Shown: piece after piece, positions 8,074 to 17,323 of the stretch
How the letters are laid out: each line of letters starts with the position of its first letter
How positions within the stretch are numbered: position 1 is the first letter of the stretch
NCBI GenBank assembly: GCA_021788645.1
Contig: JAJYKK010000033.1
Location: 1 to 33,201, forward strand
Reading direction: 5' to 3'
Source: Pseudomonadota bacterium
GTDB taxonomy: Bacteria; Pseudomonadota; Gammaproteobacteria; Burkholderiales; JAKAFK01
Length of the DNA: 33,201 nt
Notes under the pieces: generated by a model
Databases searched by the model: none
What the model was told of the DNA's origin: nothing
The model's input: the letters and a program-made list of their open reading frames with translations, nothing else
Made by a program: the position numbers and the translations under genes

Positions 8074-9558
8074 ATGGAACCTGTCCGCCCGCCCCGCTCC
8101 CTCTTCGCCCCGACGCCTTCAGGCGCTTGGGGGCGCGAGGCTGGACAGGCATCCGTCTTCGTCGTCGCCACCTTCGGCATCGTGCTGCTCGCCGCGTTTC
8201 TCGTGTACAACACCGGCCGACAGGTGATCACCAAGATGCACATGCAGAACACCGCGGACTCCGCGGCCTACAGCGGTTCCGTGATGCTGGCGCGCGCCTA
8301 TAACTTCGCCGCCTACTCCAATCGCGCCATGGTCGCCAACCAAGTGGCCATCGCGCAACTCGTCGGACTGACCTCCTGGGCGCGATACTATTGCACGATC
8401 TACAACGCGGAATGCGGCGATTACCCGTCCCCGACCGGATCCTATGGGGCCTATGAGGAAATCGTTGCCGAATTCGACGCCTACTTCAACGGCGGCGGGA
8501 CTAGCGATGTGCAGACCGTCATGGATTCCTATGGGCCCGCTTCCCAAACCCTGTTCGATGCGATCAACACCGGCGCCGGGCCGATCATCACGGTGCTGGA
8601 CGGCATCAACAAGGCCCTCAGCGACGCTTCTCTCGCCTACTACGACGCCACGCTGGTCGATCTTGGGCTTGCCCTCGCCAACGCCGGCCCGCTCGCAACG
8701 ATCGTGCAGGCCAACGACCCGAACGCGCAGGTCAGCCAATTCGGATTGGGCGTGCTCACCGCCGATGTCGCACAAATCAAGAGTTTTGTGACCAGGTACA
8801 CCCCCCTCGACAACCAGAACGATCCGAACAACCGTTTTCATCAAGTGGTCGTCAACAGCCTGGATCCGTTTTCCAGCGGCCGCTCGAGCACGGAAACACC
8901 GCCTTTTCCCTTGTTCGCAGCAGGCTCATGCCTGGGCGACGGCGACGGCTTCTTCACGATGGGGGCCATCTACAACGGTTCGACGACCCTCTCCAACGAC
9001 AATGCAATGTGGAGCGCGAAAGACGCCGCCACGTTCCTCGGAGGCGGCGTATGCATCATTCAGGTGCCCACGCCGGTGGGCGATATTCCGGTCCCCATTC
9101 CTCTCTTCGGGGGCGCCTACGACAGCAACCAAGCCTATGCCGGGTCGTCGGCGTCGGCCAACACCCTCTATCAGGTGCCCGACAGCACGTACAGCGGCCT
9201 GCAGCCCTATTACGACGTCTCCAACCTGAAGGCAAAGGACTGGGTCTCCCCGACGCTTACGCTCTTCCTCTCGCGTGCGGGCAATACCATCGCCACCACC
9301 CAATATGCGAAGAGCGCGATCGGGGCGCCGCAGGGCACCCCTCAGAACGGCAACTTGCCCGTGCTCAACATGACCGACGCCGATAAGGGCAGCGTGATGG
9401 CCTCCTCGGCCTCTTCGGAAGCGTACTTCGCCCGCCCCCTGACGGCGTGGCAACTCGGCGGACAGACGGTGTACGGCAATCTGTTCAACCCCTACTGGGA
9501 AGCCCGTCTCGTTCCCACCTCGACGGCCTTGCAGGCCGCCGCGGCGGCGGTGCAATAG
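8074..9558 (+). CDS. tadG: TadG-like pilus assembly protein
   Basis: A 494-residue protein with a single N-terminal membrane helix, GQASVFVVATFGIVLLAAFL, followed by QNTADSAAYSGSVMLARA. This resembles the N-terminal segment of TadE/TadG-like Flp-pilus proteins (RGQ.a. helix, then QNAADAAALAGA). The rest is a large exported domain rich in Gly, Ser, Asn and Tyr with no recognisable enzyme motif and a few cysteines. TadG-class proteins sit in the inner membrane with the large part in the periplasm and are thought to be minor pilins or assembly factors. No clear ribosome site precedes the ATG; a hairpin lies just upstream. The exact TadE/F/G class is uncertain. Confidence 0.75.
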   Translation: MEPVRPPRSLFAPTPSGAWGREAGQASVFVVATFGIVLLAAFLVYNTGRQVITKMHMQNTADSAAYSGSVMLARAYNFAAYSNRAMVANQVAIAQLVGLTSWARYYCTIYNAECGDYPSPTGSYGAYEEIVAEFDAYFNGGGTSDVQTVMDSYGPASQTLFDAINTGAGPIITVLDGINKALSDASLAYYDATLVDLGLALANAGPLATIVQANDPNAQVSQFGLGVLTADVAQIKSFVTRYTPLDNQNDPNNRFHQVVVNSLDPFSSGRSSTETPPFPLFAAGSCLGDGDGFFTMGAIYNGSTTLSNDNAMWSAKDAATFLGGGVCIIQVPTPVGDIPVPIPLFGGAYDSNQAYAGSSASANTLYQVPDSTYSGLQPYYDVSNLKAKDWVSPTLTLFLSRAGNTIATTQYAKSAIGAPQGTPQNGNLPVLNMTDADKGSVMASSASSEAYFARPLTAWQLGGQTVYGNLFNPYWEARLVPTSTALQAAAAAVQ

Positions 9559-9569
9559 GGGCAAAGCCA

Positions 9570-10904
9570 TTGAAGAGCGCACCGCCGCCCCTTGCCACCG
9601 GTCGCAGCCCGCGATCCAGCGCCCTGCCCCGCTTGCGCCCGGCAGGATTCTCCAGCCTGGCCGCCCAGCGCGGCCAGGCGATGACCGAGATGGCGATTGC
9701 CGGGATCTTCCTGCTCGTGCCCGCCTTCCTGCTCATCCCCCTGATCGGCAAGCTGGTCGACTTCAAGGCGACGAGCCTCGAGGCGGCCCGCTATGCGGCC
9801 TTCGAGCGCACCGTCACGAGTGACTCGGCGTCCGTGCGCGGCGCCACCTTCGCCCAACTGAGCAACGCCGACCTGCAAAACGGGACCTTGATGCGCTTCT
9901 TCAGCGCAAACAGCACCACCGTGGCTGCCACCCAGAACAGTTCCACCAGCGCCTTCGCACCGCGCCACTTGTGGGTCGATCAGTCGCTCACCGCCTTCAT
10001 GCCCAACGCAAGCAACGGAAGCCTCAGCATTTCCCAATCCACAAGCCCGGCGCACGCCGACCAGACCCTCGGGACGATCCTTCAGGTCCTGAACGATCTT
10101 TCGGTCGGCTTCGATTGGAATGCCGACGGGTATTACACGGCTTCCGTGAGTGCCACCGCGCGGCTGCCGGCGAACGTCGGCTCGTGGGGCGGGAAGGCGC
10201 TCACCCTCCCCTACGACGCCAACCCGCTCACGTTCACGTCCTCCGATACGCTGCTCACGGATTCCAATAGCGCCAGCGGCCCGGATTACGTCAAGAGCCA
10301 AGTGTCGAAAGCCGTGCCCACCAGCCTCGCCAGCTTTGTCTCCGGCGCATTGAGCGCGATCGCCGTGGTGGTGCCCGACTTGAGCGGGCTCACGCCGGGC
10401 TATGTCCTGGTCAATAGCGCCAAGGAGGTCCCCTGCGACCGCTTGAGTGGCGGCTGCGCCGGCGGCAGCAGCGGCGGCACCGGGACCGGCACGGTCTCCC
10501 AGAGCACCATCAACAGCGTCGAGACGCAAATGAAGTCGCAAGGCTATCAGGTGCAATCCCAAACCAATAACGCGGATGGCAGCGTCACGCTGACCTTCTC
10601 GCAGGGCACCAGCACCGTGCCCGTCACGTTGGAGCCGAGCGGCGGCACCGGCGGCGGCGGCTCGACGACCACCCAGCAAAGTACGCAGGACGTCTACAAC
10701 ACCGCGTTGAGCTATTACAACAGCCTGACCAGCGCCACCCAGGGTTGGAGCGGGGGCCCCGCGCCCCTGGCGACGACCGACCTCAACGTCACCAGCTGGC
10801 AGATGACGTTCACGAAAACGTTTGGGAGTTCCACTTCGACCATGACTGTGACCATTCAAGCCAGCTCCAGCACCACCAGCACGGTCACCATCACAACGAG
10901 CTGA
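9570..10904 (+). CDS. TadE-like minor pilin with a Gly/Ser/Thr-rich tail
   Basis: The N-terminal region carries RGQAMTEMAIAGIFLLVPAFLLIPL, a TadE-type processing and membrane motif. No ATG in this frame lies after the previous gene and before that motif, so I chose the TTG at 9570, which has GGGG upstream and gives a 38-residue basic leader; this start is uncertain. After the helix comes a long exported domain, then two Gly-rich linkers (GGCAGGSSGGTGTGT and GGTGGGG) flanking a small module, and a tail made mostly of Ser, Thr and Val. At 444 residues it is much longer than a standard TadE. It ends in TGATG, sharing one base with the next gene. A surface-exposed minor pilin is a reasonable inference. 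Confidence 0.7.
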   Translation: MKSAPPPLATGRSPRSSALPRLRPAGFSSLAAQRGQAMTEMAIAGIFLLVPAFLLIPLIGKLVDFKATSLEAARYAAFERTVTSDSASVRGATFAQLSNADLQNGTLMRFFSANSTTVAATQNSSTSAFAPRHLWVDQSLTAFMPNASNGSLSISQSTSPAHADQTLGTILQVLNDLSVGFDWNADGYYTASVSATARLPANVGSWGGKALTLPYDANPLTFTSSDTLLTDSNSASGPDYVKSQVSKAVPTSLASFVSGALSAIAVVVPDLSGLTPGYVLVNSAKEVPCDRLSGGCAGGSSGGTGTGTVSQSTINSVETQMKSQGYQVQSQTNNADGSVTLTFSQGTSTVPVTLEPSGGTGGGGSTTTQQSTQDVYNTALSYYNSLTSATQGWSGGPAPLATTDLNVTSWQMTFTKTFGSSTSTMTVTIQASSSTTSTVTITTS

Positions 10905-11671
10905 TGTCCGCCATGGCCCCCCTCCCTCCGACCACAAGCCCGGCCACTCGGCCGTTCCGTTGGGCGCGGCTGCGCACCCCCGCCGGTGCGGCTGCGCTCG
11001 CCCTGAGCCTCGCCGTCACGCAGGCGCAAGCCGGTAGCCCGCCCACCGTGCAGTGCCCAGCCGCACCGGTGCCTGCGGGGACGACCCTGAGCATGGTGGC
11101 CCCGCAGGCCGCCATCAATGGCATGCCCATGCGCATCGTCCAGTTCGACGCGAAGATCCCCCCTTCGGACGTCATTGCCTGGTACCAGCGCCGCTGGACG
11201 CTCGCGGGCGGGCGCCCCGATTACGTGCAATACCCTCTCGGCGCGTGGCAAGTCATCGCCCGCAAGATCGGATCCTGTTTCTACACGGTACAAGTGCAGT
11301 CCTCACAGACAGGCGCCACCGGCCTCATCGGCGTGAGCGTTCCCAGTCAGGGTGAGGCCCTGGCCACACGCCCGGGCTTTCCGGCCCTCGGCGGAAGCCA
11401 CACGCTGCTTGCGCTGGAAAGCGCGGATACCGGAAAGGGAGCGCGCACATGGCTTTTCGTGAATGACGCAAGCATGGCCGAGAACGCGCACTTTTACCTC
11501 CAGACGCTGCGCGGTCTCGGGTGGAAGGAGCAGATGGCGCAGACGCTTCAAACCAGCCGCGGCGTTGCGGCCACGCTGACCTTCCAGAGGGGCAACCGGA
11601 CCGCCGAGATCGTGGTGCGTCCCGTCGCGCACGGCGCGGTCGTGCTCGCCACGGAGGTCACGCATGACTAA
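10904..11671 (+). CDS. Unknown exported protein of the Tad operon
   Basis: I do not recognise this 255-residue protein. Residues 1-43 look like a signal peptide: basic RWARLRTP, a hydrophobic AGAAALALSLAV core and a cut near AQA. The mature part has a repeated-looking alpha/beta pattern with IAWYQRRW near residue 90 and FYLQTLRGLGWKE near 205, which hints at two similar subdomains of the VIxWYxxxW type. No lipobox is present. Its start shares one base with the previous stop (TGATG) and it overlaps flp2 by eight bases, so it belongs to the pilus operon and should act in the periplasm. An in-frame ATG at 10913 is an alternative start. Confidence 0.75.
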   Translation: MSAMAPLPPTTSPATRPFRWARLRTPAGAAALALSLAVTQAQAGSPPTVQCPAAPVPAGTTLSMVAPQAAINGMPMRIVQFDAKIPPSDVIAWYQRRWTLAGGRPDYVQYPLGAWQVIARKIGSCFYTVQVQSSQTGATGLIGVSVPSQGEALATRPGFPALGGSHTLLALESADTGKGARTWLFVNDASMAENAHFYLQTLRGLGWKEQMAQTLQTSRGVAATLTFQRGNRTAEIVVRPVAHGAVVLATEVTHD

Positions 11672-11879
11672 GCCTCCCATGAAGCGCGCTCGCACAGGCA
11701 CGCGCTTGCGTCACGACGGGCAAGGCATGGTGGAATACCTGGTCGTGGTGATGTTTGCCGTCATCGCCATCATCGCGCTGAGCGCGCCGCTCGGGGGCAA
11801 CCCGTCGGCCGTCAGCCAGTTGGCGACCAGCATCAAGAGCTTCTGGAGCAACTACTCCTATATTCTGTCGTTACCTTGA
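11664..11879 (+). CDS. flp: Second Flp-type pilin
   Basis: A 71-residue small Flp-family prepilin. The basic leader ends in DGQG, followed by MVEYLVVVMFAVIAIIALSAPLGG, the same GQGM-x-EY motif as flp1 with a different, shorter C-terminus. GGAGG lies upstream of the ATG, and the gene overlaps the preceding one by eight bases. Its place inside the operon, away from the promoter, suggests a minor or alternative pilin; flp1 at the operon head is the better candidate for the major subunit. Confidence 0.87.
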   Translation: MTKPPMKRARTGTRLRHDGQGMVEYLVVVMFAVIAIIALSAPLGGNPSAVSQLATSIKSFWSNYSYILSLP

Positions 11880-11895
11880 GAAAAAAGGGCATGTT

Positions 11896-12903
11896 ATGGC
11901 GTTAAAGCTGCCGAAACCGAATCGTTTCACCGTCATGCTGGGGGTCGCGATAGTTCTCGCGGGCATTGCATCGATCCTCACCGTTCGCTACCTGCAAAAG
12001 CGCGAGGGGCAGTTCAAGGCGGAGATCACCCGGAACCTGCAAAAGCATCTGGTCTCCGTGGTCGTGCCGCTCTCGACGCTGCCCGCCGGAACGAAGGCCA
12101 CCCCCGATAACATGGCCGTTCGCCAGGTGCCGGAAGACCTCATCTACCCCGGGGCCATCACCACCGCCCGCTGGTCATCGTACGCCACCAAGCGGGTCAC
12201 CCGCACGGTACCGGCCGGACTGCCGCTGCTGGCCAGCGATTTCGCGAAACCGTACGGCGACAATTTCGCGGCGACCATGCCGCCCGACACGCGCGCCATC
12301 ACCGTCGACGTCGGCGGCCAGAATCGCATCGCCGGCCTGATCCGCCCCGGCAACCGCGTCGACATTCTGCTCGTCGTCAATAGCGGCGGCGGCAACGGGC
12401 ACCTGGTGCCGATCATTCGCGGCGCATTGGTGGTCGCCACCGGCAAGCATACCAAGTTCCTGCCCGTCGAAAGCCAGGGCGCGGAGGCGCACGACGTCGA
12501 CCGAATCATGCGCGAGTATTCCACCCTCACCTTGGAGCTGACGCCCGCACAAACGGCGCGGATCGCAATGGCGCAACAAATCGGGCAGCTGCGGGTCGTG
12601 CTCCTGCCGACAAAGGCCCTGACCGGGTCGATGGTCCCCGCTGTCGGCGCCGACCAGATCCTAGGCGGCGCCAGCGCCGGCCCCGGCAGCACCGTACAGT
12701 ATATCGTCGGCAATGGGACGGCGAGCCTTTCGAGCCGCCTGCAGGCGGTCCAGGCGAGTGCCGGCGGGGTTCCGATGGGTGCGAGCGAACCGAGCCCGCA
12801 GGCGCCACAAACGCCGCAAGAGAAGGCACTGGGCGCACTCCAGCAGTTCGTGAAGGACCAGAATTTGGCCACGCAGCAAGCAGAAAAGGGAATGTCACAA
12901 TGA
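11896..12903 (+). CDS. cpaB: Flp pilus assembly protein CpaB/RcpC
   Basis: A 335-residue protein with an N-terminal membrane anchor (FTVMLGVAIVLAGIASIL) and an SAF domain with the segments VVVPLSTLPAGTKATPDNM, VPAGLPLLASDF and the CpaB/RcpC signature RAITVDVGGQNRIAGLIRPGNRVDILL. CpaB/RcpC lies in the periplasm, next to the secretin, and is needed for Flp pilus export. The C-terminal 80 residues are low-complexity, rich in Gln, Ala and Pro. The stop overlaps the cpaC start by four bases. Confidence 0.93.
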   Translation: MALKLPKPNRFTVMLGVAIVLAGIASILTVRYLQKREGQFKAEITRNLQKHLVSVVVPLSTLPAGTKATPDNMAVRQVPEDLIYPGAITTARWSSYATKRVTRTVPAGLPLLASDFAKPYGDNFAATMPPDTRAITVDVGGQNRIAGLIRPGNRVDILLVVNSGGGNGHLVPIIRGALVVATGKHTKFLPVESQGAEAHDVDRIMREYSTLTLELTPAQTARIAMAQQIGQLRVVLLPTKALTGSMVPAVGADQILGGASAGPGSTVQYIVGNGTASLSSRLQAVQASAGGVPMGASEPSPQAPQTPQEKALGALQQFVKDQNLATQQAEKGMSQ

Positions 12904-14765
12904 AGGAAATTAGGCAGACGTTAGGAAGCGCAATCCTGCGCCGCTCGTTGACCGTTGCGCTGGCCCTTCTGGTAGGCGCCGGCCCCATGCTCGCACAAGC
13001 CGCGCCGCAGGCGGCCTCGGCCATCCGCGAGCGCTCGCTGACGATGTACGACGGTCAAGTCCTGGTACTGCCTGTCGCCGGGGTGCATCGAATTGCGATC
13101 GGCAACGGCAAGATCCTTGGGGCGACTGCACTCAAGCATCATCTACTGCTCATGGGCACGGGCACGGGGACAACGGATCTCTTTGTCTGGACGAAGCATG
13201 ACGGCATGACGGCCTACCACGTCTTCCTCGACGACCACGACAACACCCAGACCTACCAACAGCTCAAGGCCGTGCTGGGCCGCATACCGGGCCTTGAAGT
13301 CCGCGATGCGGGGGGCCGCGTGGTGCTCGCCGGCAACCTCAATCCTGGCGATGCCAAGCTGGTGGCGCAGATTGCGAAGACCTTCCCGGGCACTGTGAAC
13401 ATGGCGCGGGCAGACGACGTCAACATGAAGCGCATGGTCTACCTGGATGTCCAGGTCGTCGATTTCAAGAAGTCCGCGCTGAGCAGCCTCGGCATCCAAT
13501 GGCAAACGAGCATGGCGGGCCCCTCGCTCGGGTTGGTGGGCGACTTCTACAACAACAACAACATCTACCGCATGGGCAGCGTGGACCAGGGCGGCGGCGG
13601 CAACACCCTGAACGGCGTGGTCTCCGGCCAGCCCGGCCCCCTCACCGGCCTGCCGCTGCACATCAATCCCATGGCGACCTACTTCGGCTTGGTCACGAGC
13701 CTCACCTCCCAGATCAATCTGGCCGAGCAAAACGGCGGCGCCTATGTCCTTGCGAACCCCCAGCTGAGCACCCGCAGCGGCGAGACCGCAAGCTTCCTCG
13801 CCGGCGGCGAAGTGCCGATCCCCATCTCCAGCGCCCTTGGGCAGACGTCGGTCATCTACAAGAAATACGGGGTGATGCTGAACATTCAGCCGACCGCCGA
13901 TCGCCACGGCAACATCCTGGCCAGCATCAAGACCGAAGTCAGCCAAATCGATCCTTCCGTGACCGTCAATGGCTATCCCGGCTTCCTGAGCCGCAAGACG
14001 CAGTCGGTGGTCAACGTGCACAGCGGCCAGACCATCGTGCTCTCCGGCCTCATGCACTCGGTGGGCTCCGACACGATCAACAAATTCCCCTGGCTCGGGG
14101 ACATTCCGGTGCTCGGGTGGCTGTTCAAGTCCAAGGATTTCCAGGCCTCCCGCAGCGAACTCGTCATCTTCGTGACGCCGGTGGTATTCAACCCGCAATC
14201 GACGGTCAACAAGGAGGCCATCGGACGCGCGACAACCATCATCCACGGCTTCAACGACATGGCCGGCAAAGGGCTTTACATGCCCGGATTCGGGGTGGGC
14301 CCCGGGTCGCACCCGCAACCGCCTGTCGCCGAAACCAAGTCGTCGCCCGCGGCAGCGGCCCCCCAGACAGCCGCCGTCGGCACGCCGACCCAGCGCCCGG
14401 CACTGCCCCAACCTGGGCCCGCCGAGACCGCCGCAGGCGTCCCGCCCGTGACGCCCCAGACGCCCAAGGCAGCGGCCCGGAAGGCTCCCGAAGCCACCGC
14501 GGCACATGCCGCGGAGACATCCGCGGAGACCGCGGCGCCGACAGGCGCGGGCAGCCCGCCGCCCGCCGCCAAGGCGCTGCCCAAGACCCCGGCGCCCGGA
14601 CAGCCGGCGGCGGGGCAGACCGCAGCGGCGGCGAAGCGCCTCGGGGCCCAGCAGCCCGGGGCGGTGACGCTGGCCGCCGACGTGGCCCCGGCGATTCCAG
14701 CGCCGAGTGCCGCGCAGGCCACGAAGCCGTCCTCGGCCGCCGACACGGCCACCGTGCAGCCATAG
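12900..14765 (+). CDS. cpaC: Outer-membrane secretin CpaC/RcpA
   Basis: The 621-residue secretin forms the outer-membrane channel through which the Flp pilus leaves the cell. A signal peptide (LTVALALLVGAGPMLAQA) is followed by the pilus/secretin N-domain (SLTMYDGQVLVLPVAGVHRIAIG), a BON-like segment near residues 110-170 and the secretin core from about 175 to 432 with VPIPISS, YKKYGVMLNIQPT and GWLFKSKDFQASRSELVIFV. A tail of about 150 residues (468-621) follows, almost only Ala, Pro, Thr and Gly, which is not part of the secretin fold. The ATG overlaps the cpaB stop (ATGA). Confidence 0.95.
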   Translation: MKEIRQTLGSAILRRSLTVALALLVGAGPMLAQAAPQAASAIRERSLTMYDGQVLVLPVAGVHRIAIGNGKILGATALKHHLLLMGTGTGTTDLFVWTKHDGMTAYHVFLDDHDNTQTYQQLKAVLGRIPGLEVRDAGGRVVLAGNLNPGDAKLVAQIAKTFPGTVNMARADDVNMKRMVYLDVQVVDFKKSALSSLGIQWQTSMAGPSLGLVGDFYNNNNIYRMGSVDQGGGGNTLNGVVSGQPGPLTGLPLHINPMATYFGLVTSLTSQINLAEQNGGAYVLANPQLSTRSGETASFLAGGEVPIPISSALGQTSVIYKKYGVMLNIQPTADRHGNILASIKTEVSQIDPSVTVNGYPGFLSRKTQSVVNVHSGQTIVLSGLMHSVGSDTINKFPWLGDIPVLGWLFKSKDFQASRSELVIFVTPVVFNPQSTVNKEAIGRATTIIHGFNDMAGKGLYMPGFGVGPGSHPQPPVAETKSSPAAAAPQTAAVGTPTQRPALPQPGPAETAAGVPPVTPQTPKAAARKAPEATAAHAAETSAETAAPTGAGSPPPAAKALPKTPAPGQPAAGQTAAAAKRLGAQQPGAVTLAADVAPAIPAPSAAQATKPSSAADTATVQP

Positions 14766-14774
14766 GGAGGGGCC

Positions 14775-16466
14775 ATGTTTCGCATCAATGTAACCAACCC
14801 GCGCGGCAAGACCGAGACCACCAACTGCGCGGCGAGCGCCTCGGTGGGCAAATCGGATGAGAACCTCGTTCTCTTGCAAGGCTGGCAAGTGGCCAAGAAG
14901 CACGCGACCCTGTATCAGAACGACCAGTCGATGTTCGTCAAGGACGAGGGCAGTTCGCATGGCACGCGGGTCAACGGCAAGAAGATCTCCGGCGTCTATG
15001 GCCCTTTGCGGGCAAGCGACATGATCGAGATCGGCGCCTACACGATCACCGTCGAAATTCTCAACCAGGGGGCCGATGAATCGCCCATCGCCGCCCCCGA
15101 GGCCCCCCCTCCTGCGGCCGCCCGGGTCGACGCGCCGTCGCCGGCCGCATCGGCCGCGCCGCAAGCCTCGCAGCCGGGAAACACGGAGCGCTTCGCCACC
15201 TTGCGGCTGATTCAGGAACGCCTGATCTCGCGCATGGACTTCCGGCGCATCGACACGAGCCAGATGGGCGAGACGGAGTTGCGCCAGCGCACGCGCGAAC
15301 TCATCGAGGAGATCATCGGCGAAGATCCCGCCATGTCGATCGATCCCGACCGCGACGGCCTCGTGCAGTCCGCCTTGCACGAGGCCGTCGGGCTGGGCCC
15401 CCTCGAGGTGCTCCTTGCCGACGACAGCGTCAGCGAAGTCATGGTCAACCGACACGACCAGGTCTTCGTCGAGCGGAGCGGAAGGCTGATGGCATCGGAG
15501 GTCGTCTTCTCGAGCGACAAGGCCGTGCTCTCCGCCATCGAGCGGATCATTGCGCCGCTCGGGCGGCGCATCGACGAATCGTCGCCAATGGTGGACGGCC
15601 GCCTCAAGGACGGTTCGCGCGTCAACGCCATCATCCCGCCACTCGCGCTGAAAGGCCCGTGCATCACCATCCGCAAGTTCTCGAAGCGCCGCCTGAACGA
15701 CGACGACGTGGTGGCCTTCAACTCCGCCAACAAGCCCATGATGGCGTTCTTGCGCCTTGCCGTGGAACAGCGCCGCAACATACTGATCTCCGGCGGCACG
15801 GGCTCAGGCAAGACCACACTCCTCAATATCCTCTCGAACTTCGTCCCCGATGGGCAGCGGGTCGTGACCATCGAGGATGCCGCGGAATTGCGCCTGTACC
15901 AGCCCAATCTGGTTTCCATGGAAGCGCGCCCCGCCAATATCGAGGGGCAAGGCGCGGTCACCATCCGCGACCTCGTCCGCAACAGCCTGCGCATGCGGCC
16001 CGACCGCATCGTCGTCGGCGAATGCCGGGGCGGCGAAGCCCTCGACATGCTGCAAGCGATGAACACCGGCCACGACGGCTCGCTCACCACGGTGCACGCC
16101 AATACGCCGCGCGACACCCTGTCCCGGCTGGAGGTCATGGTCTTGATGGCCGGCATGGATCTGCCTATCCAGGCCATCCGCCAGCAGATTGCCTCTGCGG
16201 TGAACATCATCGTCCAGCAGACCCGCTTCTCCTGCGGCAGCCGCAAGATCACCTATGTCACCGAAGTGACGGGCATGGAAAACGGCGTGATCCAGCTTCA
16301 GGATCTTTTCCTGTTCCAGCAGCAAGGCTATGGGCCGGATGGCAAGATTCAGGGCAAGTTCGTCGCCACCGGGCGAATCCCCGAATTCTACGAGGATCTG
16401 CAGCGCCGCGGCATCGAAGTCGACCGCAACATCTTCTTCCAGGACAAGGACGGGGGTCGACTGTGA
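14775..16466 (+). CDS. cpaF: Tad secretion ATPase CpaF/TadA with N-terminal FHA domain
   Basis: This 563-residue protein powers Flp pilus assembly from the cytoplasmic face of the inner membrane. Residues 1-95 are a forkhead-associated domain: VGKSDEN, KKHATLY and SSHGTRVNG match the FHA core, which normally binds phosphothreonine. A Pro/Ala linker (about 100-135) leads to the CpaF ATPase: VNAIIPP, CITIRKF, Walker A GGTGSGKTT (340-348), TIEDAAEL, RMRPDRIVVGECRG and LTTVHANTPRD. Standard CpaF proteins lack an FHA domain. GGGAGG precedes the ATG. The tadB GTG overlaps its stop by four bases. No tadZ/cpaE, which usually precedes cpaF, is present in the operon. Confidence 0.96.
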   Translation: MFRINVTNPRGKTETTNCAASASVGKSDENLVLLQGWQVAKKHATLYQNDQSMFVKDEGSSHGTRVNGKKISGVYGPLRASDMIEIGAYTITVEILNQGADESPIAAPEAPPPAAARVDAPSPAASAAPQASQPGNTERFATLRLIQERLISRMDFRRIDTSQMGETELRQRTRELIEEIIGEDPAMSIDPDRDGLVQSALHEAVGLGPLEVLLADDSVSEVMVNRHDQVFVERSGRLMASEVVFSSDKAVLSAIERIIAPLGRRIDESSPMVDGRLKDGSRVNAIIPPLALKGPCITIRKFSKRRLNDDDVVAFNSANKPMMAFLRLAVEQRRNILISGGTGSGKTTLLNILSNFVPDGQRVVTIEDAAELRLYQPNLVSMEARPANIEGQGAVTIRDLVRNSLRMRPDRIVVGECRGGEALDMLQAMNTGHDGSLTTVHANTPRDTLSRLEVMVLMAGMDLPIQAIRQQIASAVNIIVQQTRFSCGSRKITYVTEVTGMENGVIQLQDLFLFQQQGYGPDGKIQGKFVATGRIPEFYEDLQRRGIEVDRNIFFQDKDGGRL

Positions 16467-17323
16467 ACGGCTCGACCACGTTGTGGGTCATCGGCGGCGT
16501 GGCCTTCGCGGCGGTCGTCATGTTGTTCGTCGTGCTGTATCAGGCGCTGGGGCTCGGTGCGCGGTGGCACAAGGAGCACTTGCAGGAGACGGCGCAGCGC
16601 GACCTTGCCGACCTCTTTGTGTTCGTCGACTTCAACCGGCTGGCCTATGTGCAGTTCGCCGCCTATCTGCTGGTGCCCGTGGCGATCTGGGTGATCACCC
16701 AGAACCCGGTGTTCACCGCCGCCGCCGTCCCCCTGCCGTTCCTCGCGCCGAAGTTCGTGGTGGGTTTCATGCGCAAGCGGCGGCTCAAGGCCTTCGTCAA
16801 CCAGTTTCCGGACGCCTTGATGATGCTCTCCGCATCGTTGCGCGCCGGCGTAAGCCTCGCCGTGGCTCTGGAGAATCTGGTGAACGAGACCAAGGCGCCG
16901 CTCAGCCAGGAATTCGCCCTCATGCTGCGCGCCCAGCGCTTGGGCGCAAGCTTCGAGGACTCGCTGAAGGACATGGAGAAACGGCTGCCGGTTCAGGAAT
17001 TTCTGCTGTTTTCCGCGGGCCTGCGCATCGCGCGCGAAACCGGGGGAAACCTCGCGGAAATGCTGGAATCGCTCGCAGACACCATGTATCGCAAGCTGCA
17101 GGTCGAAGGCAAGATCGACAGCCTGACCTCGCAAGGCAAGATCCAGGGCCTCGTCATGGCGGCCCTTCCCCTACTTCTCATGCTTGTGCTTGATCTCATG
17201 CAGCCTCAAGCCATGCATCCTCTCTTCCATACCATGACCGGATGGATCACGCTCGCCGCCGTCGCCTTCATGGAAGTCATGGGCTGGCTCGGCATCCGGC
17301 GCATTACGGACATCGACGTATGA
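16463..17323 (+). CDS. tadB: Tad inner-membrane platform protein TadB
   Basis: A 286-residue polytopic membrane protein with a T2SSF domain. The N-terminal helix (LWVIGGVAFAAVVMLFVVLY) and a pair of central helices lead to the conserved cytoplasmic segment QFPDALMMLSASLRAGVSLAVALENL and the following ETGGNLAEMLESLADTM, then a C-terminal helix pair. TadB and TadC form the platform that works with the CpaF ATPase. The GTG start overlaps the cpaF stop (GTGA) and its own stop overlaps the tadC ATG (ATGA), indicating coupled translation of the whole engine. Confidence 0.94.
   Translation: MNGSTTLWVIGGVAFAAVVMLFVVLYQALGLGARWHKEHLQETAQRDLADLFVFVDFNRLAYVQFAAYLLVPVAIWVITQNPVFTAAAVPLPFLAPKFVVGFMRKRRLKAFVNQFPDALMMLSASLRAGVSLAVALENLVNETKAPLSQEFALMLRAQRLGASFEDSLKDMEKRLPVQEFLLFSAGLRIARETGGNLAEMLESLADTMYRKLQVEGKIDSLTSQGKIQGLVMAALPLLLMLVLDLMQPQAMHPLFHTMTGWITLAAVAFMEVMGWLGIRRITDIDV

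Noticed and set aside
9492-10937. 481-codon open frame on the minus strand
   Set aside because: Antisense to the TadE-like gene; composition only.
13143-15455. 770-codon open frame on the minus strand
   Set aside because: Antisense to cpaC and cpaF, which are certain genes; its sequence is low-complexity Gly/Arg/His without motifs.
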